Source: Candidatus Rokuibacteriota bacterium
Lineage (GTDB): Bacteria; Methylomirabilota; Methylomirabilia; Rokubacteriales; CSP1-6
Length of the DNA: 64,000 bases
Reading direction: 5' to 3'
NCBI GenBank assembly: GCA_003220435.1
Contig: QHSL01000066.1
Location: 1-64,000, forward strand
The notes under the pieces are model-generated. The model was given only the letters and a program-made list of their open reading frames with translations. It did no database searches and was not told the origin of the DNA. Numbering within the stretch: the stretch's first letter is position 1; every line of letters starts with the position of its first letter. This document shows positions 1 to 7,570 of the stretch, piece by piece. The position numbers were made by a program, and so were the translations under genes.

Positions 1-311
1 AGGTCCTGTACTTCAAGGACTTCGCCTCGGGCGCCATGATCGAGTCCGTCGTCCGCCGGGCCAAGAAGCTCGCCCTCAAGCGCTACATCGGTCGCGGCGA
101 GAAGGGCATCATGGTCGACGACCTGCTGACCGCGGTCCGCGAAGAGTTCAAGGAGAACGAAGACCTGCCCAACACCACCAACCCCGACGACTGGGCGAAG
201 ATCGCCGGCAAGAAGGGCGAGCGTATCGCCTTCGTCAAGCTGCTGACGAGCGAGATGCCGAGTCAGCCACCGAGCATCGAGCGCATCGTCGCCACCGGGC
301 AGTATCTCTAG
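1..311 (+). CDS. arc: Proteasome-associated AAA ATPase (Mpa/ARC), C-terminal fragment
   Basis: The gene enters from the left edge, so only the last 103 codons or so are visible (open frame from base 3). Mpa/ARC is the hexameric ATPase that unfolds pupylated proteins and threads them into the bacterial 20S proteasome. The visible part matches the end of its AAA domain (FASGAMIE...[10 protein letters not shown]) and finishes in TGQYL. The terminal GQYL tail is the docking signature that opens the proteasome gate, as in mycobacterial Mpa. Family assignment rests on this tail and the flanking helices. In actinobacteria dop, pup and the prc genes lie downstream of the ATPase; here the next gene is a convergent dehydrogenase, so any partners must lie upstream or elsewhere. 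Confidence 0.88.
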   Translation, partial: VLYFKDFASGAMIESVVRRAKKLALKRYIGRGEKGIMVDDLLTAVREEFKENEDLPNTTNPDDWAKIAGKKGERIAFVKLLTSEMPSQPPSIERIVATGQYL

Positions 312-326
312 GTACGCCCGCCCGAT

Positions 327-1304
327 CTAGCCGACCAGGCTGCGTAGCTCCGGGACCACCCAGAGCGGCATCCGCCCGGCCTCTACGCGCTGGATGTTGT
401 CGAAGCCGTTGCGGTACGCCTTCGTCCAGTTGTCCCACGTCGGTCCCGCGCTGTGCGGCGTGAGGGTCACGTTCGGCAGCGAGAAGAGCGGGTGATTCGG
501 CTTCGGCGGCTCTTCCACCATCACGTCGAGGCCGGCGGCGGCGATGGTTCCCGACGTGAGCGCCTGGTGTAGCGCGTCCTCGTCGACGACGGGGCCGCGG
601 CACGTGTTGATGAGGATCGCGCCCTTCTTCATCATCGCGAACTCGCGCGTGGACATCATCTTTCGAGTGACGTCGTTCAGCGGCACGTGCAGGGTCACGA
701 CGTCGGAGGTGCGGAGGATCTCGGTGAAGAGGGCGAAGCGGACCCCGAGCGCGTCCTCCTGATCCTCCGTCAGCCGGAGGATGTCGAAGTAGCGCACGTC
801 CATGTCGAAGCCCTGGACGCGGCGCGCGACCTTCTTGCCGATGTTGCCGAGACCGACGATGCCGAGTCGCTTCCCCTCCACCTCGTAGGTGCGGTTGGCG
901 GCGAAGTCGGCGGCGCGCCACTTGCCGGCGGCGACGTTGTTATGGTGGTACACGAGCTTCTTGAGCACGGCGAGCATCAGCATGACGGCGTGCTCGGCGA
1001 CGGCGACCGAGTTGGCGCCCCCGTTGTTGGCGACCGGCACCCTGGCTTTGCGCGCGGCCTCGATGTCGACGCGATCGTAGCCGGCGCTGGTCAGCTGCAC
1101 GAGCTTCAGCTTGGGCGCGGCGCGGAAGAACTCGTTACCGATGCCCTGGCGCGGCGAGCCGAGATAGTACTCGGCGTCTACCGCCGCATCGTAGAATTCG
1201 GGCTTGCCCGGATCGACGACGACCAGCTCCATGCCGGGCGGTAGCAGTTCGCGCGCGATTTCCATGATGGGGGCGGGCTGGGGCGGCGTGAGGATCTTGG
1301 TCAC
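327..1304 (-). CDS. D-2-hydroxyacid dehydrogenase (NAD-dependent)
   Basis: This 325-residue protein has the layout of the D-isomer 2-hydroxyacid dehydrogenases (phosphoglycerate/glyoxylate/formate dehydrogenase-like), which reduce 2-keto acids with NAD(P)H in the cytoplasm. The Rossmann nucleotide-binding motif GLGNIG lies at residues 151-156. The catalytic Arg is in NTCRGP (R236), the Glu in VEEPP (about E264) and the His in TPHSAGP (H284), so the triad is complete. Translation starts at GTG, chosen because AGGAGG sits about 8 nt upstream. The length is normal for the family. Substrate cannot be read from the sequence. It is convergent with the proteasome ATPase and divergent from the amidohydrolase at 1398. 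Confidence 0.93.
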   Translation of the reverse strand: MTKILTPPQPAPIMEIARELLPPGMELVVVDPGKPEFYDAAVDAEYYLGSPRQGIGNEFFRAAPKLKLVQLTSAGYDRVDIEAARKARVPVANNGGANSVAVAEHAVMLMLAVLKKLVYHHNNVAAGKWRAADFAANRTYEVEGKRLGIVGLGNIGKKVARRVQGFDMDVRYFDILRLTEDQEDALGVRFALFTEILRTSDVVTLHVPLNDVTRKMMSTREFAMMKKGAILINTCRGPVVDEDALHQALTSGTIAAAGLDVMVEEPPKPNHPLFSLPNVTLTPHSAGPTWDNWTKAYRNGFDNIQRVEAGRMPLWVVPELRSLVG

Positions 1305-1397
1305 GATCTCCTCCTGAGGATTGGATGCTGAGCCGCCATAGTATAGTCGCGTTGAGGTAGGCTGTGCCGCGACTCACGCTTCGGATAGGAGGACGCC

Positions 1398-2231
1398 ATG
1401 CTGATCGTCGATTCCCAGATCCACCTCTGGCAGAACGGCAAGATGAGCGCGCAGCATCGTCAGATCCCGACTTTTTCGGTCGATGATGCGCTGGCTGAAA
1501 TGGCCTCGGCCGGGGTCGATTGCGCGGTGATCCATCCGCCCAGTTCGCTCGGCGAGGCGGTCAACGTTCTCGCCGTCGAGGCGGCGCGCCGGTACCCCGA
1601 CAAATTCTGCATCCTCGGGCATTTCGACCTAGAAAACCCGGATCGCGAGAGCATCGTCGCGCGTTGGCGCGAGCGGCCGGGCATGCTCGGGTTTCGGTTC
1701 ACCTTCAACCAGCCGCAGCAGAAGGCGTGGTGGACCGATGGCTCGCTCGAGTGGTTCTGGTCGGCTTCCGAGAGGGCCGGACTGCCCATCGGGCTCTTGG
1801 CCGGCGGCAACATGACGGCGCTGGCGAAGATCGCCGAGCGGCATCCTCGTCTGAAGCTGCACATCGATCACCTCGGGCGCGGGGGCGGCGGCAGCGCCGG
1901 AACCGACGGCGCGGCCTTCGCCGATCTCAAGGACATGCTCGCGCTCGCCAAGTACCCTAACGTCGGAGTCAAGATGTCGGGCGCGCCGAGCTACTCGAGC
2001 CAGCCGTACCCGTACAAGAACATCCACGGCTATCTGCGTCAGATCTTCGAGGCGTTCGGGCCCGAGCGCTCGTTCTGGGGCACCGACATCACCCGCATGC
2101 CGTGCTCGTATCGGCAATGCGTGACGATGTTCACCGAGGAGCTGCCGTGGCTGAAGGGCCGCGACCTCGAGCGGGTGATGGGCGGGGCCGTCGTCGACTG
2201 GCTCGGCTGGAAGCGTCCCGCCGCTGCCTGA
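1398..2231 (+). CDS. Amidohydrolase family 2 (TIM-barrel metal-dependent hydrolase)
   Basis: The 277-residue protein belongs to the amidohydrolase-2 group, which includes 2-pyrone-4,6-dicarboxylate lactonase, sulfomuconolactone hydrolase and related decarboxylases. The N-terminal strand reads VDSQIHLW, where H9 is a likely metal ligand. A second histidine cluster, KLHIDHLG, is at residues 153-160, and the late active-site aspartate is in WGTDITR (D230). The start is supported by AGGAGG about 6 nt before ATG. Members usually open lactone or amide rings in aromatic catabolism, but the substrate here is unknown. A strong hairpin at 2302-2338 probably ends its transcript. Confidence 0.88.
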   Translation: MLIVDSQIHLWQNGKMSAQHRQIPTFSVDDALAEMASAGVDCAVIHPPSSLGEAVNVLAVEAARRYPDKFCILGHFDLENPDRESIVARWRERPGMLGFRFTFNQPQQKAWWTDGSLEWFWSASERAGLPIGLLAGGNMTALAKIAERHPRLKLHIDHLGRGGGGSAGTDGAAFADLKDMLALAKYPNVGVKMSGAPSYSSQPYPYKNIHGYLRQIFEAFGPERSFWGTDITRMPCSYRQCVTMFTEELPWLKGRDLERVMGGAVVDWLGWKRPAAA

Positions 2232-2301
2232 TCGCGCCAGGTCCCTCGTCTACGCCGATTCCTGCGCCATCGTGAAGTTGGTCGTGATCCGGTCTTGAAT
2301 G

Positions 2302-2338
2302 GACGCGTGGGCGGGGCCACCTTGGCCCCGCCCGCGTC
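2302..2338. terminator. Strong GC hairpin between convergent genes
   Basis: An 11-bp perfect stem (GGGCGGGGCCA with TGGCCCCGCCC, 3-nt loop) is extended by GACGC/GCGTC around a 2-nt bulge. It lies 70 nt after the amidohydrolase stop and 24 nt after the end of the minus-strand gene at 2362. It lacks a long T run, so it may act bidirectionally or by pausing. Confidence 0.65.
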
Positions 2339-2361
2339 GCCGGCCGACGTCTCGGACCGAA

Positions 2362-2745
2362 CTACTCGATGGTGATGCTCCCCGCAGTCACCGTCGCGGT
2401 CGGCAACGCCACCGTGTCGAGGATCAGCGCGAGACTCGCCGCCGAGGTCGTTACCGTGAAGGGCACGCCCGGTAGCAGGAGGGTCCCATCGCCCATGTCC
2501 ACTGTCGCGATGCCGCCGAGAGTGGCGCTCCCGTCCCCCGCGACGGACCCATTGCGAACCGCTCCTTCCACGATGACGTCTTGCCGTGCCCAGAGGAGTG
2601 AGGTGCCCAGAAGCACGGCATGAAACTGGCCCGTCGCCGAGCCGTCCTGAGCGATGGAAACACCCTGGCCAAGAGTCAAGCCGCTCAGCGAGACGCCGTT
2701 GAAGGTCGCCCCGCCGGGGAAGATCGCCTCACCGGCGCCCGTCAC
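2362..2745 (-). CDS. Hypothetical small beta-rich protein, probably secreted; start uncertain
   Basis: I do not recognise this 127-residue protein. It is rich in Gly, Thr, Ser, Val and Ala, has no Cys, and alternates short hydrophobic strands with turns, a pattern seen in extracellular beta-sandwich or autotransporter-like proteins. The listed start is a GTG. The frame stays open upstream to a stop at 2803, and the extra residues are Ala/Pro-rich (APAPAPAAAEDVAG), like a linker after a signal peptide. No signal peptide or clear ribosome-binding site is visible, so the gene may have lost its 5' end by frameshift. Composition resembles the anchor-type secreted protein at 9985-10635. Confidence 0.4.
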   Translation of the reverse strand: MTGAGEAIFPGGATFNGVSLSGLTLGQGVSIAQDGSATGQFHAVLLGTSLLWARQDVIVEGAVRNGSVAGDGSATLGGIATVDMGDGTLLLPGVPFTVTTSAASLALILDTVALPTATVTAGSITIE

Positions 2746-3296
2746 CCCCGCAACGTCCTCCGCCGCAGCCGGAGCAGGCGCCGGGGCGCTCGCCAGCCCC
2801 GACTACGGGCAGGAGGGAAGCTCCACGGCAGTAGCGGCCGCGGAGGCGATATCCCCGTGACGAAAGTTCTGCTTTAGCCACGTGGATCCTCGGACGGGAA
2901 AGACCTCTCTCCTGGAGATGATCGGCGGGCGCCGGGACACGCGGCCCCGGGAACCCAGTAAGTCGGGGCCAGCACGCCGAGTGCGAGCTGAATCGAGATG
3001 TAGTAGCCTGCTGGCGAACGCGATGGGACGTTCGGCGGCGCAGTCTCTCGAAACCGGTGCGACATGGCACGCGACGGCTATCTGTCCGCCGCGGTTCTTC
3101 GGCGGGCAGCGGCAAAGACTCAGCGACAGCGCCGAGGACAAGGGCAACGCCGATACCATCATGGGGATGGAGGATGGAGCAGTCCGCCGCAAGATCCTGG
3201 GACAATTGCGCGCGCCTCTACAACATCGAACGCCGGCGGCCGCGATGACGAAGGACGCTAACCGCGTCTCTGCGGCCCTCGACTAGGAATCCGAAC
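2746..3296. other. 551-bp intergenic stretch without a supported gene
   Basis: Several frames stay open here on both strands, but none has a ribosome-binding site, a recognisable domain or codon usage like the neighbours. The frames read as Arg/Ser/Pro-rich noise. The stretch is less GC-biased than surrounding coding DNA and probably holds the promoter of the monooxygenase gene at 3297. I see no convincing promoter hexamers or hairpin. Confidence 0.5.
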
Positions 3297-4457
3297 ATGA
3301 TCACACAATTTGGCAGCCTGTTCGCGGGGCACGTCGACCTAGACGACGAGGGGCTGGACGGCACGGCGGCGAACGACCGCTGGCTCTCCGACGAGCGACT
3401 GGCGGAGGTGTTTCCCAAGAGCGAGGCCATCGCGAAATTAATGGATCGGAAGGGCTACGACACCTTCTGGCTCGCGGAGCACCACTTCCAGCGCGAAGGG
3501 TACGAGTGCATCCCGAACATCCTGATGCTGGCCCTGCACCTGTGTCACATCACGAAGAACATCAAGATCGGCTGCGGCTTCAACATCGCGCCGATGTGGC
3601 ATCCACTGCGGATGGCCGAGGATTACGCCACCGCCGACTGGCTGACCGGAGGCCGGATCATCTTCGGCGTCGGCCGCGGCTATCACACGCGCGAGGTCGA
3701 AGTCTTCGGCGCGCCGCTGCGCGACCAGGACGCCAACCGCGAGCTCTTCGAGGAGCAGGTCGACCTCATCTTCAAATCGTTCAACGAGCGCGCCTTCTCG
3801 CACCAGGGCAAGTACTACACGATCCCACCACCCCAGATGCCCTACCGCGGGTACGAGCTCTCCGAGATCACATTGGTGCCGCGCCCGAAGACGCTGCCCG
3901 TCGAGTGCTGGCAGCCGGTGGTCAGCGCGAGCACACGGGCGCTCGACTTCATGGCCAAGCACAACATCAAGGGCATCATCGGTGGCGGCGCCGCGCAGGG
4001 CGGCGCCAACGAGAAGGTCGTGCACGCGTTTCGCGAGGCGCGCGCCCGCGCCGGACGGGAGACCGAGCTGGGCGGCGACCTCTGCATCGGGTTCTCGTTT
4101 CACATCGCCGACAGCGTCGAGCAAGGCATCAAGGAGGCGACGCCGTTCTTCGAGGAGAACATCAAGATGTTCGCGCCGCTCGGCTTCGTGCCGGGCCTGA
4201 CGCCCGAGCAAATCGACGCGGTCGCCGACCCCAAGCGGGCGCGTCAGGCCGGGCTACCCACCCTGCGCAACGCGATCAAGGCGGGCACGTGGCTGATCGG
4301 CCCGCCGGAGCAGATCACCGAGCAGCTGATGGACATCCAGCACAAGTACCCCGGCCTGGAGGTCGTCAACGTCGGCCAGCCGGTCGGCACACCCCAGGCC
4401 GTGATTCTGGAGCAGCTGGAACGCTTCGCGGCGCAGGTCATGCCGGCGTTCAAGTGA
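3297..4457 (+). CDS. LLM-class flavin-dependent oxidoreductase (luciferase-like monooxygenase)
   Basis: The 386-residue protein has the bacterial luciferase (alpha/beta) TIM-barrel pattern. Diagnostic segments are TFWLAEHHFQ near residue 60, IKIGCGFNIAPMWHPLRMAEDYATADWLTGGRIIFGVGRGY in the first 130 residues, and the C-terminal substrate-pocket region ending in LERFAAQVMPAFK. Members use FMNH2 or F420H2 to oxidise small organics such as alkanes, sulfonates or nitriloacetate. I cannot tell the cofactor or substrate. It is a single gene, closed downstream by the hairpin at 4459-4485. Confidence 0.92.
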   Translation: MITQFGSLFAGHVDLDDEGLDGTAANDRWLSDERLAEVFPKSEAIAKLMDRKGYDTFWLAEHHFQREGYECIPNILMLALHLCHITKNIKIGCGFNIAPMWHPLRMAEDYATADWLTGGRIIFGVGRGYHTREVEVFGAPLRDQDANRELFEEQVDLIFKSFNERAFSHQGKYYTIPPPQMPYRGYELSEITLVPRPKTLPVECWQPVVSASTRALDFMAKHNIKGIIGGGAAQGGANEKVVHAFREARARAGRETELGGDLCIGFSFHIADSVEQGIKEATPFFEENIKMFAPLGFVPGLTPEQIDAVADPKRARQAGLPTLRNAIKAGTWLIGPPEQITEQLMDIQHKYPGLEVVNVGQPVGTPQAVILEQLERFAAQVMPAFK

Positions 4458-4458
4458 C

Positions 4459-4485
4459 ATGGGGGGCCACGAAATGGCCCCCCAT
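4459..4485. terminator. Hairpin terminator between convergent genes
   Basis: An 11-bp perfect stem (ATGGGGGGCCA with TGGCCCCCCAT) has a CGAAA loop. It starts 2 nt after the monooxygenase stop codon and faces the convergent gene ending at 4537. There is no T tract. Confidence 0.65.
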
Positions 4486-4536
4486 ACCCCCCAACGCTCG
4501 GAAGCGGCCCGGCGGAGCCGTGCCGCTCCTCGAGAT

Positions 4537-4998
4537 TTATGCCGGCAGCCTGAACCCCTGGCGCGCCAGCAGCTTCCAGGCGCCGTCCTGCTTTTGCCAC
4601 ACCTGAAGGGCGCCGATCCTGGTGGTCGTCTGCTTGCCCTCGAGCTCCGATTCGGCCAGATAGATGTGGCGGGCGATGGCGGCATTGCCGACCACCGCTA
4701 CCTTGAGCTCGGGGAAGGCCAGCGACTTGACGGTCTGCTTGCGGGTCATCACCCCGTTGATGAATTGCTCTTTGGTCTCGACTCGCCCATCGGAATGGCC
4801 GTAGCTGATCTGAGCGGATGCGACCTGTTCCAACTTGGCCTTGTCGGCTTCGAACAGGGCCTTTCGCAGGACCTCGACGCTCTCTTTGACCGCCGCCTCG
4901 TCGTTGGCTTGCGCGCTGGCGAAGCCGCTGAGCAGAAGGCCGGAAGCGCCGAGAGCAAACGAGCCTGCGACCACCACGTCACGACGCGATACGTCCAT
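4537..4998 (-). CDS. Exported SnoaL/NTF2-like protein with Tat signal
   Basis: The 153-residue protein opens with SRRDVVVAG followed by a hydrophobic stretch and ASAQA, a twin-arginine export signal with a likely cleavage site near residue 31. The mature domain, about 120 residues, has the NTF2-like cone pattern: an N-terminal helix (AVKESVEVLRKALFEADKAKLEQV), a Gly-His-Ser turn, then paired strands ending LQVWQKQDGAWKLLARQGFRL. Such DUF4440/SnoaL-like proteins bind or isomerise small hydrophobic ligands, but many have no known activity. It is monocistronic, and GAGGGA lies just upstream of ATG. Confidence 0.8.
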   Translation of the reverse strand: MDVSRRDVVVAGSFALGASGLLLSGFASAQANDEAAVKESVEVLRKALFEADKAKLEQVASAQISYGHSDGRVETKEQFINGVMTRKQTVKSLAFPELKVAVVGNAAIARHIYLAESELEGKQTTTRIGALQVWQKQDGAWKLLARQGFRLPA

Positions 4999-5109
4999 GG
5001 GTCCCTCCTCGACAGGTTAGATCAAGGTCCAGTGTCGCCGAAGCGTACCCCTCTCCGGCCATCCTGTCGAAGGGCAATTTTGGCTGCGCGCGCCGGCGTC
5101 TGGAAACCC

Positions 5110-5139
5110 TTGACAACGGCGTTCCGGAGGCGGAAATAA
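5110..5139 (+). promoter_or_regulatory. Candidate sigma-70-type promoter
   Basis: TTGACA at 5110-5115 is followed after about 18 nt by the weak -10-like AAATAA. It would drive the gene starting at 5181. The -35 is perfect but the -10 is poor. Confidence 0.4.
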
Positions 5140-5180
5140 GAGGACCAACGCGCACCTGATCATGTGAGAGGAGAAGAACG

Positions 5181-6008
5181 ATGGACGTCGGCAAGGAACG
5201 GATCGCTTGCGGCCCGGTCTGCTTCGCCCTGCAGTATCGCGACATCGACGGAGGCGCACCGCACGGCCAGGGCGCCGGAGGCGGGAACCATGCCGACCAG
5301 GGCGTGTGCCTGCAAGTCGTCGGCGTCGTCGACGGCGCCGAACGGGAGCTGCTCCGCTTCGAGTGCTTCGACAATCATCCCCACTATCACTACGACCCGG
5401 CGAACAAGAACGTCAGCGTCATGCTCGACCCCACGGTCACCGGCAATCCGCTCCGGTGGGCCATGACCCAGCTGCGCCGGAAGCTGCCGGCGATGCTGGG
5501 GCACGCCGGGTACGAGCAGATCGCGCTGCAGATCGACCCCTCGCAGCTGATGCCCGCGCTGGACGAGGTGGAGGCCAAGGCGTGCGAGATCGCGATCAGC
5601 AAGCGCCGCACGGTTCGCCACAATCGGGGGACCGACGTGATCGAGGCGGGCAACATCCGCTTCGGCCTGGAGATGCGCGTCGCCGGCCAGGGCGACGGCG
5701 GTATCGCCATCCACGTGCTCGGCGACATCGCCGGCCAGGAGATCGAGCTGCTCGCCTTCGACTGCTTCCGCATCTACCCGCACTACCACTACGGGCCCCG
5801 GTACAAGAACGAGCGGATCTACCTGGACAAGACGCTGGTGCCGGATCCCTTCAGGTGGGCCCTCGACCAGTTCAAGAGCGGGAGGCTCCCGGCCATGCTG
5901 ACGCGCGCCGGTTACCCGACGGTGGCGGCCGCGCTCGACGAAGGCCTCATCGCTCGCAAGCTCACCGAAGTGGAAGCGAGAGGGCAAGCAATGGTCCAGG
6001 CTGGATAG
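5181..6008 (+). CDS. Protein of unknown function with two tandem PHYHY-motif domains
   Basis: I cannot name this 275-residue protein. It is built from two homologous halves, roughly residues 42-116 and 160-247. Each runs ELL-x-F-(E/D)CF, then a PHYHY motif (residues 67-71 and 200-204), then NPLRWA or DPFRWA, then LPAML-x-x-AGY. The paired His-Tyr-His-Tyr motifs and a conserved Cys five to seven residues upstream suggest a metal or haem site in each half, which is inference. No signal peptide or membrane segment is present, so it should be cytoplasmic. Its stop is 3 nt from the stop of the convergent UGSC selenoprotein gene. AGGAGAAG precedes the ATG. Confidence 0.8.
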   Translation: MDVGKERIACGPVCFALQYRDIDGGAPHGQGAGGGNHADQGVCLQVVGVVDGAERELLRFECFDNHPHYHYDPANKNVSVMLDPTVTGNPLRWAMTQLRRKLPAMLGHAGYEQIALQIDPSQLMPALDEVEAKACEIAISKRRTVRHNRGTDVIEAGNIRFGLEMRVAGQGDGGIAIHVLGDIAGQEIELLAFDCFRIYPHYHYGPRYKNERIYLDKTLVPDPFRWALDQFKSGRLPAMLTRAGYPTVAAALDEGLIARKLTEVEARGQAMVQAG

Positions 6009-6011
6009 ACG

Positions 6012-6545
6012 CTAGCCCGAGACCCTTCGCAGGAGCGTCACGACCTCCTCCACCAGCCGGTCGGCGCGCTCGTCGAGCTCCTTGTCGTCGAGGTTCGCGA
6101 TCGGATGCGGGACCTCGAGGAACCGGTAGCCCGGCATGCCCCAGCTCGTCGCCATGGCCTCACCCGTCGGCCGGAACGGCTCGGTCACGACGGCGATGGC
6201 CGGCACACCCGCCCGCTCGAAGAGGATCGCGTCGAGCACACTGCTCGACGAGCAGGACCCTCAGTCGCCGATGCCGGAGACGACGAAGTCGCTCTGCCTC
6301 CGCAGCGCGTCGATTGCCGCCTCGTCCACCTCGTGGCTGGGCGAGCGCTTGCGCACCATGCGGGCCACGGTCATGCCGTGGCGGCGGCCGAGGCGGTCGG
6401 CGAGCCGTAGGAGCAGCTTGTCGGAGTTGAACTTCGTGTTCTCGACGAGCCCGATCCTGAGCCCGTCGAGCTTGCCCGGCCGCGGTGCCATCATCGCCTC
6501 GCGACCGACGGGCGCCGCGGTGGGGTCGAAGAGGGGCGAGCTCAT
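6012..6545 (-). CDS. UGSC-family selenoprotein (in-frame TGA read as selenocysteine)
   Basis: Read through one TGA at 6261-6263, this frame gives 177 residues with selenocysteine at position 95 in the motif GDUGSCSSS. UGSC-containing proteins are a named selenoprotein family found in metagenomic selenoproteome surveys; their reaction is not established to my knowledge. The homologous sequence continues without a break on both sides of the TGA: FVVSGIGD before, VLDAILFERAGVPAIAVV after. A SECIS-like hairpin follows the TGA (6224-6260). The N-terminal half has a Rossmann-like strand (GLRIGLVENTKFNSD). U95 and C98 form a U-x-x-C redox pair. The ATG overlaps the upstream stop as ATGA, so it is coupled to the gene at 6542-7570. 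Confidence 0.9.
6224..6260 (-). promoter_or_regulatory. Bacterial SECIS-like element of the UGSC gene
   Basis: Immediately 3' of the UGA on the minus strand, CGTCGAGC (6250-6243) pairs perfectly with GCTCGACG (6237-6230) around the loop AGTGT. The loop starts 18 nt after the UGA and has G at its second position. A lower stem of GGGUC with GAUCC (6260-6256 with 6228-6224, one G-U pair) closes the element around an internal loop. This fits the bacterial SECIS consensus of 16-37 nt spacing and G in the first two loop positions. Confidence 0.8.
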
Positions 6546-7570
6546 GGGATCCCTCCTATCGCGATCGTGACCGCCTTCGTCCACTTGTTGCCCCAGCCGG
6601 GGAGGCACGCCGACCAGCTCCCGGCGCGGCCGCCGGCACAGACGATCAGAATGTCGTCCGGCTTCTCGAAGAGGTAACGCCAGGTCGTCTCGTCGGCTGG
6701 CGCGACGTCGCCGGGCAGACGTGCGGCGCGCTTCAGGTCGGCCACGCGGCGGCGCGTGTGCTCGACCAGGAAGCTCTGGACCTGCCGTCGTGACCACCCA
6801 CTCTGCCGGAGAACCTCCGCGTGCTCGCCGGCGACGACCAGCAGGGCCTGGTTGAAGCCTTTCACGTTGGGAAGGCCAAGGTTCGAGAGCGCGTCGGCGA
6901 AGCAGCGCAGGAGCGGCTCGGGCTCGGCGGCGAGCTGGTTGTAGACCTGGTAGAGGCTGTTGGAGGCATAGACCGTCACCGCGCTCAGTCCCGGGCTGAG
7001 CCCGCGCGCGACGTGGAGCGGCTCCCACGGGTGGTCGTCCTCGTTCTCGGCGAAGCAGAAGGAGTATTTCCCGGGGTTGCCGAGCGCGGCGCGGTCGAGC
7101 AAGCCCGGTCGCGTCTGCATGACGTTCATCATCACCAGGCGGACTGCCCGGCCGATCGTGGCATTGGGGCGCCAGCCCTGGCCGAAGGCGTTGTTGCCGG
7201 AGTTGAGCCCGAGGCGTCGCGCGATCGGGCCGTTGACCATCAACACCATCGCCGAGCCGCCGGTGCTCGACGCCGGCCCGTGGTAGGCGAAGTCGGGGTG
7301 GCAGAGGCCGCGGACCGCCGCGGCGACCACGGGCATGTACTCCGGGCGGCAGCCCGCGAGCACGGCATTGATCGCCACCTTCTCGCCGACGACAACGGTG
7401 TTCCGGCCGGGGATCTCGCCCAGGATCTCGTCGCGCCGCAGCCCGGCGCCCGCCAGCATCTCGGCGACGGACTTCTCGGTGGGCGGGACGACCGGGAGCC
7501 CGTCGGTCCATCCGCGCTCGAAGTACGCTTCGATCAGGCTCGCGGGATCGGGCTCGGCTGTCGGGATCAT
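6542..7570 (-). CDS. Conserved protein of unknown function, partner of UGSC selenoprotein
   Basis: This 342-residue protein is not one I can name with a function. It begins with a short helix and WTDGLPVVPPTEKSVAEML, continues with GRNTVVVGEKVAINAVLAGCRPEYMPVV, and has a Gly/Asn-rich core (SSTGGSAMVLMVNGP, LNSGNNAFGQGWRPNATIGRAVR). No signal peptide or obvious catalytic signature is present. Its ATG overlaps the stop of the upstream hydrolase (ATGA), and its own stop overlaps the start of the UGSC gene (ATGA). Translation of the three should be coupled, and the products probably act in one reaction or complex. The start is fixed by this overlap; a longer frame upstream is the antisense-phase read of the hydrolase gene. 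Confidence 0.85.
   Translation of the reverse strand: MIPTAEPDPASLIEAYFERGWTDGLPVVPPTEKSVAEMLAGAGLRRDEILGEIPGRNTVVVGEKVAINAVLAGCRPEYMPVVAAAVRGLCHPDFAYHGPASSTGGSAMVLMVNGPIARRLGLNSGNNAFGQGWRPNATIGRAVRLVMMNVMQTRPGLLDRAALGNPGKYSFCFAENEDDHPWEPLHVARGLSPGLSAVTVYASNSLYQVYNQLAAEPEPLLRCFADALSNLGLPNVKGFNQALLVVAGEHAEVLRQSGWSRRQVQSFLVEHTRRRVADLKRAARLPGDVAPADETTWRYLFEKPDDILIVCAGGRAGSWSACLPGWGNKWTKAVTIAIGGIP

Noticed and set aside
2882-3286. Plus-strand 134-codon frame before the monooxygenase gene
   Set aside because: Starts without a ribosome-binding site, shows no domain, and its composition is unlike the neighbouring genes.
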